Of a DNA stretch of 64,000 nucleotides, positions 1 to 12,381 are shown one piece after another. The stretch lies in NCBI GenBank assembly GCA_021029095.1, contig JAJOHG010000057.1, forward strand, positions 124,001 to 188,000, in the 5' to 3' direction. How positions within the stretch are numbered: position 1 is the stretch's first letter; every line of letters starts with the position of its first letter. The notes beneath the pieces are model-generated. The model ran no database searches. It was given only the letters and a program-made list of their open reading frames with translations, and had not been told where the DNA came from. The position numbers were made by a program, and so were the translations under genes. The stretch comes from Phellopilus nigrolimitatus (taxonomy: Eukaryota > Basidiomycota > Agaricomycetes > Hymenochaetales > Hymenochaetaceae).

Positions 1-249
1 AAATGAACCGTTTATATTGCGATGTAGCCAGCCGTCAAAATCATTCTTAACCTACACTTGACTCTTTCCCCCGCTACTCTGTTTGCCAATCGGTTTGCGA
101 ATTTTAATTTACATTTCAGAAAGCAAAATACGTTTTATTCGTTACGTATCAATATTACATAAGAAGCGTTCCGTATTTCTGTGGACCGTAGGTTACGAAC
201 GGCCATTAACTAACAGCATGGCTTACTTTTACCCGATCTTCCTCCCATC

Positions 250-3200
250 ATGTCCGACACGAACGTTTCTTTCGGCCAGGGAGTTAAACGACCCAATGAA
301 CACGCTGATAGTGACAATGCTCGAGAAACAAGTTCATACCCAGCATTGAAGTTCATTGAGGCCCGATACGACAGGCTCGATCATCGTAGACTAGACGAAC
401 TTACGATGGACTATCTTCAATATGCTTTTGGTCCTCTGTCAACGATCGTCCGCCCTACATGGGTTCTTATATCTGTCTCCGGCACGTGCAATAGACTAGA
501 CTCCCGTCTCGAAGTGTTACCAGCGGCGAAAGAAAAAATGTCGGAATATGGCCCCTCTTTGGTGGATCTCATTAACGAATCGTATGAGAGAAAGGATTTT
601 AAACAACTCAGAAATCTACGTACGTAAACTTGGCTGCCACTCTATATTTTTCATTTAAGGCTACCCAGTCGCCATTCAAAGGAACCCGTATACGTATGTA
701 GGCGTCGACCACAGCACAGATGATAAAGATCAGCAGAGCAAGTGATATCTTTCGGATTCCTTCCTTTCACCTATTAATATTTTGTATAGTGTTAGGTGCT
801 CATGTCTCATCATGTGTCTCCGACCGTCTCATCTGACAAATATGGCTTCAGCTGTCGAGCTCGCATGGAAGGTGCCATACCAGGGAGGAGCTCATCTTTT
901 GCTTTACGAAACGGTCGCCACTATGACTTGGAAAAAGGGTCTGAGGAGCAACGCAAACAGTCTATTCATCGTCCAGAGCTCTGGAACTGGAAAATCACGG
1001 ACCGTGCACGAGCACAGTAAACTTGTATTCACCATTCCGTTCAATCTAACGGCGGATGAGGAGAAGAAGGGTAAGTTACAATGAGATTCTGCACTACTTC
1101 AGCTGAGTAAATTATTCTTAGGTCTCCCGTACCCTTTCCCTGACAGTGAAATACGCGAATATCTCCACAATGCACCAAGAGCATTCCTACCAGCTCGCCT
1201 CTACTTCCTGAATTTTCTCTACGATCTGTTCTCAGCCGTGCTTAAAGAAGTTGAAACGCTTGAGGACTGGCTTAAACCCGCGAAAACGTACGGGGATGTG
1301 GCGGAAGCCTGGTCATTTTATCTCGAGGAGATGGGTCGGGACAACTTATACAGGTGGATTGCGCGTATGAAGTACGGGGTACGTGTTTTCAGTGAATCTG
1401 AATATTTATTATTTTCTCTACGCTTGCTGATTGCCTTCGCGTAGAGAGATGAGCGGCCTCTCCGGGAGTTCCTCGAGGAAAGAGGAATCAGGAACAGGTT
1501 CGACCCTGCTGTGTTCGACTTCATCGCCAAGCAGACGCAGGATAAGATCTCCGAGTTAATCTCTTTCATCGGCAAACTCGTCGGAGATGACGATTGTAAT
1601 TCGCCTGATGCGCGCGTGGTGGTCTCCTTCGACGAAGCCCAATATTTGACGAATATCTCCATACCTACCAGCGCAGGCTCACCGCCTCGCACTCTATACG
1701 ATACGTTTTGCGCAGCTGCGAATGAAATTTTGCCCAGTCCGGTGTTCTTCCTCTTTCTGTCCACACAGTTTACCCTCTGGAGATTTGAACCACCTCAGAC
1801 GATGTCTTTGTTGGACAGAATCATCAGCTACAGTGACCAAGACAATATTCGGCCTCCGTTTACGGAGCTTCCCTTCGATTGCTTCGGGAATGAGCCACTT
1901 ATCCGACCTGGTGAGAAGACGCTGAAAGACGTGTCGACCATCCACTTTATGAGCCAATTTGGAAGGCCAATGTATGTGTCTTTTTTGTGCTCTGGTTATG
2001 CATGGGACATGACTCACGACTTATCTTTTCCAGGTTTTCGAGTCTTATGGGAGCCATGGTACACGGAACCGAATGGCACATGGTCAACCTCGCGAGGGCC
2101 AAACTCATTGCAAGCGACAAGCCTGATATTGCTCAGATGACCGATGACGCGAAGCTGGCTGTCCTCGCCGTGCGCCTTCTTATTGACTTCAACGCATCTC
2201 AAGTGAATATACAAGCGCGGATGGTCAGGCTTGTCCAGAATCATATGGCGATAGCATTCTCGATCCCAAAGCATCGTGAGACGCTGAGCATCGGCTATCC
2301 CTCGGAACCGATCCTCGCAGAAGCAGCCGCTCGACAGATGAATGTCATGCGTAACAATCGTGATACCATGAACATTTCTTTACTGCTGCGAGGCTTTGTG
2401 GATCGTGGTTTGGTCGACAAAGGCGAACGTGGCGAGCTTGTCGCTAGGCTCATCTTCACCTTGGCTTACGATGAAGCTGCGGATGCCTATGAGAAGGATA
2501 CTTCGGAGAACCGTGAGGATCCTGTTGACGAAAGCTCGGAATTTCCGTTTTACAGCAGAGGTGTGCCCTTGAAGTACTTTTTTGTAGCACTCTTTGGGAA
2601 AACCCTCGCGGAACACATCTTCAAAAGCCACCCCGATAATGTCCGAAATGGACAGAATTTCAACCAGGCGTTCGAGCGCGCCTGGGTACGCTTCACGCAT
2701 TTCCAGCGTGCAGGGGACTCGTCGGTCATAACGACAGAGGTCGCTTGGGCAGCTGCAGCTCGTGCGATGGCTTTCCAATGCAGTCCTGGTCCAGCGGGGA
2801 TGGACATATTTATCCCGGTGGTCTTGCGGGACGAGAAACTCCAGGAGGAAATCATGACCGGGATTCTTGTCCATGTCGACGACCGAGTATCGGCCGAGAC
2901 GAAAGTCAGAGCTGAAATTAACGAAAGGGACATCGGCTTTTTCCCGATCCAGTCCGCTGACGGTCTGAACGCGAATGCGGACAGTCGGCCCTACATCACG
3001 ATCGTCATGGAGTTGGGCGTGCAGCCTTTTCATCGGACGCAAGCCGAAAAAGAGGCGAAGAGCGCCGCGACAAGAGCAACTCCCGCATTTTCCCCTGCAG
3101 AAAACAGCACGATTGCCAGGAATGTCGCGACAAGCTCGAGGCGCCCTGCAACGGTAGTGCACCCACGATACTCTATTTTCGCAATCGGCTGTTCGCCGTC

Positions 3201-3480
3201 GGTGTACAATGTAGTGGATGACAAAGACGTATATGCGACACTGCTCTCATATCTGCAAGAACATCCGCGGCAGACACCGGATTCACTGTCCGCAGTGCGC
3301 CGGCTGAAGCCGTTTTGGACAGTAGGCCCCGAGTGCTTTGATTGGGTGGGCGAAACGAAGCTTTCGTCGGAAGATCCTGCTGAAGAAATTATGGTTGAAG
3401 GGGTATACACAGGCAATGAACTCCGTTCAGTAGCCGAACAGGATGAAGACGAGAATGCATTCATGGCAAATTTTCAGTAA
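250..3480 (+). CDS. CRN-like P-loop NTPase family protein (copy 1, full length)
   Basis: Five exons read by eye: 250-623, 796-1070, 1122-1378, 1445-1971, 2034-3480, giving about 959 residues with all phases consistent. Exon 2 carries a Walker A motif (SSGTGKS) and exon 4 a Walker B-like strand (VVVSFDEAQYL), so the N-terminal half is a P-loop ATPase. The C-terminal ~480 residues, a single exon, match nothing I recognise. The overall layout resembles the large expanded Crinkler-like/P-loop families of Agaricomycetes, but that assignment is by resemblance only. A diverged copy (6693-9364) lies in inverted orientation. Copy 1 has an extra first exon (residues 1-124) and the intact Walker A, so it is the likelier functional copy. 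No signal peptide is visible, so a cytoplasmic or nuclear location is inferred. Confidence 0.75.
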
Positions 3481-4720
3481 ATAGGAGATATCTTGAGATC
3501 AAAATAACTCGCAAAGGACATCTGTAGTTTTACTCCTACATGTAGCATTTCATCAGCAAGTTTAACTGTGTCGCACCTTGTAATACAAGCAGCATCGCAA
3601 ATGTGCATGTACAGGAAAATAAGAAAAGTGGTCCGCAATCCAGGTGGTGCGGATTTCTTCTTTCGGGTCCTCGACAATTTATTATCTGATATGAGACTTA
3701 GAAGAATGCGAAAGGGCTTGACTGGTTGCGGCCTTTTTTGTTTGTTTCTTGCTTATGACATTTCCGACATTTTTTGCGTCGTATTATCTCAATCATATAT
3801 TTATAGTCCGAAGTTAATTAGCTGACTCACGATGCTGTACTCACGCGTTTCGGCACCAACAAGCGCTCTTTCAATACCTGAGTCCAACATGCCAGAGCTA
3901 CAGTTGTTGGGTTCGCTCCTGGTTCATTCTCTGGATCTTTCTGGCTCTCTATTTTGTTTTTTCTTGCTTCGAACAGTGAACTCTAAGAAAATATCTCTCT
4001 TTGTCTTGAATCGAAAAATAAAGGGACGACCATCTCAGCAAAGGCGAACATCATATCGTGCCTCATCACCGAGCCGCCTGAACGAAACGAAAAACAAAAG
4101 TTCTTTATATCAAAATCGCAAAACTATAAGAAGAAAGAGAAGAACAATTGGAAGAGACTGTTTCAGAGTGCATAAAGATCTCTGGCTGGTTCTCAATCAA
4201 TCATGAAAGATAACAAAGAGCTGCGGTCGGTGGAGGTATCATGGGTATAAATAACGAGGCAAGTTCCTCCCGAGTGCTGGACAAGACCATACTGAAGACT
4301 GCAAAGATCCCAGAGCTTGGACAGTACGTATGATGCATATCATTCGCGGTATGGCGGCGCAACTGGCACTCTAGTCCCTCTGCTGATTTTACCGGTCTAT
4401 CAACACTCATCGTTCCGTAGTGATTTCCGCCTGTGACCATGAATGAACCCGTTTTCAATCATGGCTCGAGCTTTTTGGCACAGGCTAGGGAATTACCAAG
4501 GCATCATGATTGGGCAAGTCCGGGCTGGCCGGCTGACTTCCGTTACTGGCTGCGTCGTCGTCGTCAGAGTTGTACTCCGAGCCTGGAGGCTCTCTTACGA
4601 TTTGGAACCTATCCTTGGTGAGCTCCTTTGGGTTGCTCGTGTGATCGTGCGAGACTTGACTGCCATCGACGGCAATGTTGGAAGACGTAGTGGATCCGTG
4701 CGGAACGAGTGCTTGCGAAG
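3481..4720. other. Intergenic, no recognised gene
   Basis: The 3' flank of the CRN-like gene. The first ~40 bases after the stop still match the flank of the inverted copy. The rest holds only short, unrelated open frames. A possible extra 3' exon of the minus-strand gene at 4721-6300 could lie at about 4485-4720: an open frame there ends in an acidic, Asp-rich tail. The only in-phase splice would need a 17-nt intron, so I did not include it. Confidence 0.5.
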
Positions 4721-6300
4721 TCATCTGAGAGGATTACGCACTTGACGTCGAGGTCGTCGAGGTCGACGGGCCCGTAGGCGGTTAATTGCGGCGTTCGTTG
4801 TGTGAATGCGCGAGGGGCGGGCCGTGAGAAGAGGGCGTTGATCTATCTTGGCTTTCTTCCTCTGAGGCTCGCCGCGAACGCCACTCTCATCAGCCTCTCT
4901 TTTCCTCTTTCCCTTGCCAGAGGATAGCAACGAAGTTGCTTGGAGCGGAGCGCTCTCGTCGCGTTCAATCGCGGTTCCCCCGGTCTGACTCCTAGAGTGC
5001 AAATGCAAACTGGACACATCAGTGTCGGACGCGGGCGCGGTGTCCGTGTAGTATGCGCCCTCGCGGACGGCGCTGGGCTTCTGCTTCCCGTATGGTACAG
5101 CGTAAGCTATTTTGGATTCGACATGTGCTTTGAAGCTAGCAATCACGGATGTTGTCAGCTTCGAATACGCATAGCATAACATGCGAGGAACTCACCTCTC
5201 GTCCGTGTCTTTCTCGTCTTCTTCCTCAGATTCTCCCTCGATCTCGGCTCGTTCGCCGCACAGCTCCAGCAAATCCAAGAGCACATCGCGACCGTACCTC
5301 TTCTTGATTACGACTTCCAAGTTCCCCTTTTCAACCCGCGCCATTCCTATCTCCCTCTCCGCGACCTCCAAGCTTTCCATCGCCTCTTGCTGCATTTTAC
5401 TCGTCTCGTCTTTATCTCTCCAGAAAGCCTCCTTCTCCGTTTCCAACTCGTAAAGCAAACTTTGCAAGTTGTTGTGGCCCGTCGGATTCGATTGGGAACC
5501 GTCGTAGCAGGCCGAAAGACTCGTGATCGAGCCAGGAAAACGGAGTGACTCGTGATCGACACGGTAGACTGAGAAGAAAGGGGTAGGGTGTAAGCTAACG
5601 GCTTCGCTCAGCAGCTCAAGAAGATACACACCAGCTCCGGTTGAGGTTGAGGTTGAGAAGGCGTCCTGTTGTAAGGCAGCCTCTTTAGTATCGTTATTGT
5701 TGTGGAAGAGGGAGGCATTGTTAGCTGCCCTCTCCGGTACTGAAGATGGTTGAGACCAGGATGCCTTCTTGATCTCACCAACAGCCTGGACGCGCGATTA
5801 TAAGGGGAAGTAAAGCAGGGAAGCGGGTTCTCGTCAGAATTCGATCTCATAGCTGAAATGCAGAACGAATCTACCTTGGTGGGCATGACCCTATCGAGCG
5901 ATCGTGTGATGGTGTGTTTGAGCGAGTACACGTCGTCGGGCATGGATACGGGTAGAGACGCCGTGCTTGAACGTACTTTCGGACGCGTAGTCGGCATTGT
6001 GGAAGTCGAAATTTGAGAGCGTTGAGTGGTGAATGGTTGGTAGGCTGAACCAGATGCGACTGGGAGTATGGGGCTTGATTGTGATTGCATGGTTGTGTAG
6101 TGATTGGTGGAGAGAGATGTTTGGCGTCGCGGTTGTTCTTTGCAAGTAGGTGAGCCACAGGAAGTTGGTGGCTGGGTGCTTAAAAGAGCGTTGACGTACA
6201 TATTCCCACAACATGGACACACAAACCATACCTTCAACTTGATCTTACCCTCTCCACTACACGTTTTCACGAGGATGTAATTCAAACATTGGAATAACAT
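4721..6300 (-). CDS. Hypothetical nuclear coiled-coil protein
   Basis: Four exons on the minus strand: 6300-5875, 5785-5632, 5568-5196, 5135-4721, about 455 residues, phases consistent. The first exon contains CPCC and a later CGSPTC pair, a possible small zinc site, if the 6300 start is right; an internal ATG at about 6090 is an alternative start that would drop it. The middle (exon 3) is a charged coiled coil rich in Glu/Lys heptads, ending in an acidic stretch. The last exon has basic nuclear-localisation-like runs (GKGKRKRE, PQRKKAKID) and an Arg/Pro-rich tail. I do not recognise the family. The gene sits between the two arms of the inverted CRN-like duplication. The 3' end is uncertain because a further acidic exon may exist downstream. 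Confidence 0.55.
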
Positions 6301-6692
6301 TATTACGCGCTTTCTTATAAAAGATTCGGTAATGGGTAAATCGTACGACAGTCGTTGAAATTTGAGTTCTCCAGGACTTCACACTGGTCTGGTGTCCCTG
6401 TATCTCGTGCATATAAAACTTAGTGGCTCTAATGGGATTTCCATTCAGGTGCGCCGGGGCTCAGTATGCATTCAAGGCACGAGAGAACTCGAAATCTCAA
6501 TATTCAAATTCCCGATCTCTGAGATGATAAAATTTTGTGTAGGCCACATCATTAACTCCGTACAATATGCTTGGCTTAGGTCACTCCTACTAGTCAGCTT
6601 ATATTGAAACTCGATAGCCCCGAGCTCTACAGCCCAGGGCTGAGAGAAACTATGTTCCTTGCGAGTTATTTTGATCTCAGGGTATCTCTTAT

Positions 6693-9364
6693 TTACTGAG
6701 AATCTGCCATGAATGCATTCTCGCCTTCATCCTGTTCGGCTACTGAACTGAGTTCATCGCCTGTGTATACCCCCTCAACCATATTAACTTCAGCAGGATC
6801 TTCCGGCGAAAGCTTCGTTTCGCCCGCCCAATCAAAGCATTCGGGACCTACTATCCAAAACGGCTTCAGCCGCCGCACTGCGGACAGTGAATCCGGTGTC
6901 TGGCGCGGATGCTCTTGCAAAATATGGCGATGTGAGAGTAGTGACGCATATACGTCTTTGTCCTCCACTACATTGTATACAGACGGCGAACAGCCGATTG
7001 CGAAAATAGAGTATCGTGGGTGCGCTACCGCTACACGGCGCCTCGAGCTTGTCGCGACATTCTTGGCAGTCGTGCTGTTCTGCGCAGGGGGAAATACGGG
7101 AGTTGCTTTTGTCGCGGCGCTCTTCGCCTCATTTTCGACTTGTGTCCGATAAAAAGGTTGCACGCCCAAATCCATGACAATCGTGATGTAGGGCCGACTA
7201 TCCGTGTTCGCATTCAAACCGTCAGCAGGCTGCGTTGGGAAAAAGCCGATTTCTCGTTCGTCAATTTCAGCCTTAACTTTTGTCTCTGTCGATACTCGAT
7301 CGTTGAGATGGACAAGGATGCCAGTCATGATTTCCTCCTGGAGTTTCTCATCCCGCAAGACCACCGGGATAAATATGTCCATCCCTGCTTGACCAGAACT
7401 GCATTGGAAAGCCATCGCACGAGCTGCAGCTGCCCAAGCGGCCTCTGTCGTTATGACCGACGAGTTCCCTGCACGCTGAAAGTGTGTGAAGCGTACCCAG
7501 GCGCGCTCGAACGCCTGCTCGAAAGTCTGTCCATTTCGAACATTATCGGGGTAGCTTTTGAAGATATGCTCTGCATGCGCTTTTCCAAAAAGTGCTTTGA
7601 TGAAGTACTTAAAGGGGACACCTCTGCTATAAAACGGAGAGCCTGTCGCGTTCCCATCCACAGCATTCTTTCTGCTCTCCGAAGTGTCCTCGTCGTAGGC
7701 ATCCGCCGCTTGATCGTATGCCAAGGTGAAGATAAGCCTAGCGACAAGCTCCCCGCGTTTGCCATTGTCAATCAAACCGCTTTCTGTATGTCTTTCCAGG
7801 GATCGAGAAAGGTCCACAGCGTCCACCCTGTTACGCATGACATACATCTGTCGAGCGGCTGCTTCTGCGAGGATCGGTTCCGAGGGATAGCCGATGCTTA
7901 GCGTCTCGCGATGCTCTGGGATCGAGAATGCTATCGCCATATGATTCTGGACAAGCCTGACCATCCGCGCTTGTGTATCCGCTCGGGACGTGTTGAAGTC
8001 AATAAGAAGGCGCACGGCGAGGATAGCCAGCTTCGCGTCATCGGTCATTTGAGCAATACTAGGCATGCTGCTTGCAATGAGTTTGGTCCTCGCGAGGTCG
8101 ACCATATACCGTTCGGTTCCAAACACCATGGTTCCAATAAGACTCAAAAACCTGGAAAAGATAAGGCGTAAGGCAGGCCCCATGCATAACCAGAGCACAA
8201 AAAAGACACATACATTGGCCTTCCGAATTGGCTCATAAAGTGGATGGTCGACACGTCTTTCAGCGTCTTCTCACCAGGTCGGATAAGTGGCTCACTCCCG
8301 AAGTAATCGAAGGGAAGCTCCGTAAACGGAGGCCGAATATTGTCTTGGCCACTGTAATTGTAGAGTCTCGCCGAGGAAGACACCGTCTGAGGTGGCCCAA
8401 TTCTCGAGAGGGTAAGCTGTGTGGACAGAAAAAGGAAGAACACCGGACTGGGCAAAATTTTATTCGCAGCTGAACAAAACGCATCGTATAGAGTAAGAGA
8501 TGGTGAGTCTCCATACATGGAAATATTCGTCAAATAGTGGGCTTCGTCAAAGTAGATCACGACGCGAGCATCGGGCGAATTGCAATTGTCATCTCCGACG
8601 AGTTTGCCGATGAAAGAGATTAACTCGGAGATCTTATTTTGCGTCTGCTTGGCGATGAAGTTGAACACAGGAGGGTCGAACTTGTCCTTGACTTCAATTT
8701 CTTCCTCCTCGAAGAACTTCTGGAAAGCCCGTTCATCTCTCTGCTCAAAGGCGATTAGCAGATAAAACGATTGCGAATGACGGAAAACACGTACTTTGTA
8801 CTTCATACGCACAACCCTCCGGTATAAGTCGTTCCGACCCTTTTTCTCGAGATGCAATGACCAGGCTTCCGCCACATCCCTGTATGTTTTCGCTGCCTTA
8901 AACCAGTCCTTAAGCGTTTCGACTTCTTCGAGAACCGCTGAGAACAGATTGTAGAGAAATTCCAGGAAGTAGAGGCGAGCTGATAGGAAGTCACTCTTTG
9001 ATGCATTACGGAGATGTTCGCGTATTACACTGTCAGGGAAAGGGTACGGGAAACCTAAGAATGATTTACTCAGATGAAGTAGGATAGCGTCTCTTTGTAA
9101 CTCACCATCCATCTCCTCTTCCGCCGTTAGATTGAACGGAATGGTGAATACAAGTTTGCTGTGCTCGTGCACGGTTCGCGATTTTCCAGTCATCGAACTC
9201 TGGACGATGGCCAAACTGTTCGCATAGCCTTTCAGACCTTTTTCCCTGGTCATAGTGGCGACCGTGTCGTAAAGCAAAAGATGGGCTCTTCCCCGATACC
9301 AAACTCTCCATGCTCGCTTGATAGCTGATGCCATATTTATCAGATGAGGCGGTCGGAGACACAC
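6693..9364 (-). CDS. CRN-like P-loop NTPase paralog (copy 2, lacks first exon)
   Basis: Inverted paralog of the gene at 250-3480. Coding segments are 9364-8214 and 8151-6693 (minus strand), joined by an intron at the same place as intron 4 of copy 1. Two further introns seen in copy 1 correspond here to 51-nt and 54-nt stretches that keep GT/AG ends, contain no stop and are multiples of three, so they may be spliced or read through. The reading frame is open throughout (about 834 or 869 residues). Two changes matter. The Walker A glycine is replaced (SSMTGKS against SSGTGKS in copy 1). The homology also stops inside the intron 1 equivalent near 9460, so the region coding for the first ~124 residues is missing. 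It could be a decaying copy or a protein without ATPase activity. Its upstream start is unproven. Confidence 0.6.
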
Positions 9365-9460
9365 GATGGGACATGAGTACCTAACTCTGTATAGTGTTTC
9401 AGAAAGAGAAAGGAGATAATCTGAAAGATATCACTTACTTTGCTGATCCAGATCCATACA

Positions 9461-10512
9461 GTTTCTTTTGAAGCCCGACTGGGTGAAAAGGAGAGAATGG
9501 CGGCCGAGTTCTACTTACGCAGGTTTCACTTCTTGAATGGCACTTACTTGAGTGTTCAGCCAAAGCTGCCAAACTTGTTAGTGGTTTTTGTTGAGAATAT
9601 TTGGCTTATGTGAGCTTGATGTGTCATTGTTCGGAGTTTGAAAAGTTTTCGTAGCGTAGATTTACTGTACAGACGCGCATACACGAATGTCAAGCCTGTC
9701 GGTGCGCGCAAGGAGGATGAAAGATGTCGCGTGTAGAACCGTCTTTTCGTGCGTTTACTAATACTACATACTTGGATTCACACCGCTTCGTCGTCGCACC
9801 CGAAGTTCCCGAGATCCAATAGCTTTGGATACCAGAGTTCTACACATAACAATTTAAGCATTTCTGATTGTTATGAAGTTTAATGGACTTTTTTCGTGAG
9901 TATTTCATAGTGCTACAATAGTACAAATTATCCATCTTCAAGACGAGGCGCGCCGGTCACGTGTGGTACCAATACATACAGACTCTTCGTCTAAAATCGC
10001 ATCAAGTTCTTCGTGTTTTCCCCAAGGGTTTTATCAGACTGTCTAACACGGTCTTGAGTTTCTGGCATTCCGGTTTGGTCTTGTCTTTCTCTTTCTGTGT
10101 GCCAGCACGAGCAAGCCCGTGCGTGGTGCGTGCCTGAAGCGGCAAAGGCTCAGCTGCAACTTCCTGCTAAGACTGGAGTGGCCTGCCACGGTCAGACGCA
10201 AAGACAGTACTTTCTCATATAGCGCGTAGCTCATGGCCATCCGCATTCGAGGTCGGCGGCGGCTATCGACGGACAACCAGCGCCGTCGAAGCTCCTACCC
10301 AAACGCGCTCGCGCTCTACCACTGACGCGGTTTCGCGCACCAGCTTCGTCCTCACCGACAAAACCTGCGCTCGAATTTGCTCGCGCCTTCCCGCGCGGCA
10401 CCCGCGGGCACTACTAGCGCAGACCATGGCATCTCGGCTCCGGAAGCATATGTGTCGTCCTCTCAGTCTGAGGGCTGGAAGTGATGTGCGTCGAGGCTGA
10501 CGAGCGGCAAGT
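9461..10512. other. Intergenic, no recognised gene
   Basis: Between the truncated end of CRN-like copy 2 and the 1.1-kb repeat. Only short open frames without recognisable motifs; I see nothing else in it. Confidence 0.5.
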
Positions 10513-11616
10513 CGAGGACGTGATGTCATTGGCGGGTCCGGGCAGACGCCGATCCTGTTCAAGCGGAGCTCGAAACGCGGTCTGGGACGCGATAAATAGG
10601 GCGCAGGTCCGCCCCTCCTGCTCGTTAGTTCCTTGCTCTCCTACCTCCACCATCCCCACCAAGAATACGCATATTACTTCTTCCCCCTCTGTCTTTCCTC
10701 TGTCGATGACTTGAAGCCCCCTCGTAAGCATATCACTTCGTTTCAAGCTTGTGCCACCCGACTCACGAGAACGCGTTGTAGAGTCCATGCCACCCGAGAC
10801 TAACATGCGAATCACCACATACCTCTTCTAAGGGTACCTCTCGATCACTCCTACCCATGCTCGCTATGCTGACTTCTAATGCGGTTGCTCATTGGTGAGT
10901 TTCTCGACTGTGCCACTCGTCTCTGACATTAATCCATATCCACGGGGAATAATCAGGCAAAACGATGGCCGCTTCTTGCCACCACTGTTGCCGCCCTGAT
11001 ACGAACAGCACTGGGGGAGAGCAGTGCACAATAATTGGTGAGATCCGAATGATATCTACAAACGCTCTCAAAACTGAGACTGGCGGTTGCAGATTTTCTT
11101 TCGTGACTCCTCAAGTCCTGTCGCATCGTGCACAGGCGCGCGTCAATAAAAACGGAAACGGGATCGCTAGCCCTCCTTCCATAATGTGGCAGTTCGATGG
11201 AGTCGCCTGTCCAGTAAAAACTGCGACGGGCTGACAGTCCGGGCTGCTGGCAAAAGCCGCGGAAGTGCACCTAGTTTGTCCACGTCGGTTCGAGGCCAGC
11301 TCTGCTTCCATAATGTGGCAACTCGATGGAGTCGTCCGTCCAGTTGCGGCGGGCTGACAGTCCGGGTTGCTGGCAAAAGCCGCGGAAGTGTATCTAGCCT
11401 TTCGACGTCGTTTCGGAGCCAGCGCGTAGCTTCCATAATGTGGTTAGGTCGATGGAGTCAGATCTCGTCCAGCTTTGGCTGCGACGAGCTGGCAGTCCGG
11501 CCTGCTGGCAAATAGCCGCGGAAGCCAGCGCTGTCGGTGGTGCGATGCCTGCTGCTGTCCAGCTTTGTGCTGACGACGGGCGCGCGTTCGTGCCACCGAA
11601 GGATCACCTAAGACTC
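10513..11616 (+). mobile_element. 1.1-kb promoter-bearing repeat element, copy 1
   Basis: Matches the reverse complement of 18394-19540 along its whole length with scattered substitutions and small indels. Near its left end is a TATA-like GATAAATAG (about 10590) followed by a CT-rich tract, conserved in the other copy (GATAAGTAG), so it may be transcribed. The right third consists of three ~125-129-bp tandem units, each starting with ATAATGTGG (11181, 11310, 11435) and sharing GGCTGACAGTCCGG and a GGCAAAAGCCGCGGAAG core. The last unit is partial and diverged. No terminal inverted repeat, target duplication or transposase is visible. It could be a solo-LTR-like or other non-autonomous element; I do not recognise the family. 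Confidence 0.65.
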
Positions 11617-12381
11617 CTTGTATGACGCGGACGGGGCGGCTCTGGAATGTTTCTGAAGGTCCGTATCGCGCTGCGTCGAATTGAGCTATTTCTCTGATTT
11701 GTTTTTTGTGCGACTTTAGATATGAACGAGTCACTCTAGATAGAAGTTGTTTTGTAGTGGCTGATTCGCGGCCGTGAATAACCGGAAGTAACCAATCGCC
11801 GACTGATGATTTATATGCATGAATGGATGAGGTCGGGAAAGATGTCGATCGCTGAACCAATCAGCGCAGGAACAACAGGTCATCTGGATCATCTGGATCT
11901 GCGATTACGTGAGATAAGCAAGAAAATTGTGCGGGGAAATGCGGGGAAGGCGTCATGTCGGATATCGCCAGTCACGCGGGTGGTATGTCGGTCTTCCGAA
12001 GCGTGGACCTGATTCTTTCCGTTGTCGTCATCGTCATCCCGGGCGCGACAGCTGCTTCGCCCAGCGACTCTGCACATCGGACTCGACGGACTTGACGGAG
12101 ACGGAGTCGGAGTTGGTCTGATGTAATCAAAGCTTCATTTCATGTGACAAATATGGCGTCTAATCTGCTCCTGTGTGTTGTCCGGGGTGGCCAATGAGTA
12201 CACTCAGCTGCTCATTTATGGATAGCATTCAATGATCCCAGATCCTATCTAAGCCTGGAGCACCTATAAAGCCGGATTAGCCATATCTATCGCCCTTTCC
12301 GTCTCTTTCTCTCTCTCCCTCGTCTCGCCTCTATTCCCTCTGTTGTATTCTCCCTCTTTCTATTTACCGAACCGCGAAGGC
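11617..12381 (+). promoter_or_regulatory. Upstream region of the carnitine acetyltransferase gene
   Basis: Non-coding stretch between the repeat element and the ATG at 12382. A TATA box (TATAAA, 12265-12270) lies 117 bp before the start codon and is followed by a long CT-rich tract (about 12290-12360), a typical fungal core promoter. Nothing else recognised. Confidence 0.55.

Larger units (their letters stand above)
700..9460. repeat. Large inverted duplication (two ~2.8-kb arms)
   Basis: Arms at about 700-3520 (plus) and 6655-9460 (minus) are clearly homologous across exons and introns and ~40 bp past the stop codons. The spacer (about 3.1 kb) holds the coiled-coil gene at 4721-6300 and non-coding DNA. 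The copies differ at many synonymous and some non-synonymous positions, so the duplication is not recent. No target-site duplication or terminal repeat was seen at the arm ends. Confidence 0.75.

Noticed and set aside
2380..3162. 260-codon minus-strand open frame, with a similar frame opposite copy 2 (7020-7901)
   Set aside because: It is antisense to the conserved exon of the CRN-like gene; its similarity between copies follows from the sense-strand homology and GC-rich codons.
11186..11515. Open frame over the tandem units, also found in the inverted copy
   Set aside because: It needs a GTG start, and the repeat spacing breaks the frame between units, so it is unlikely to be a protein.
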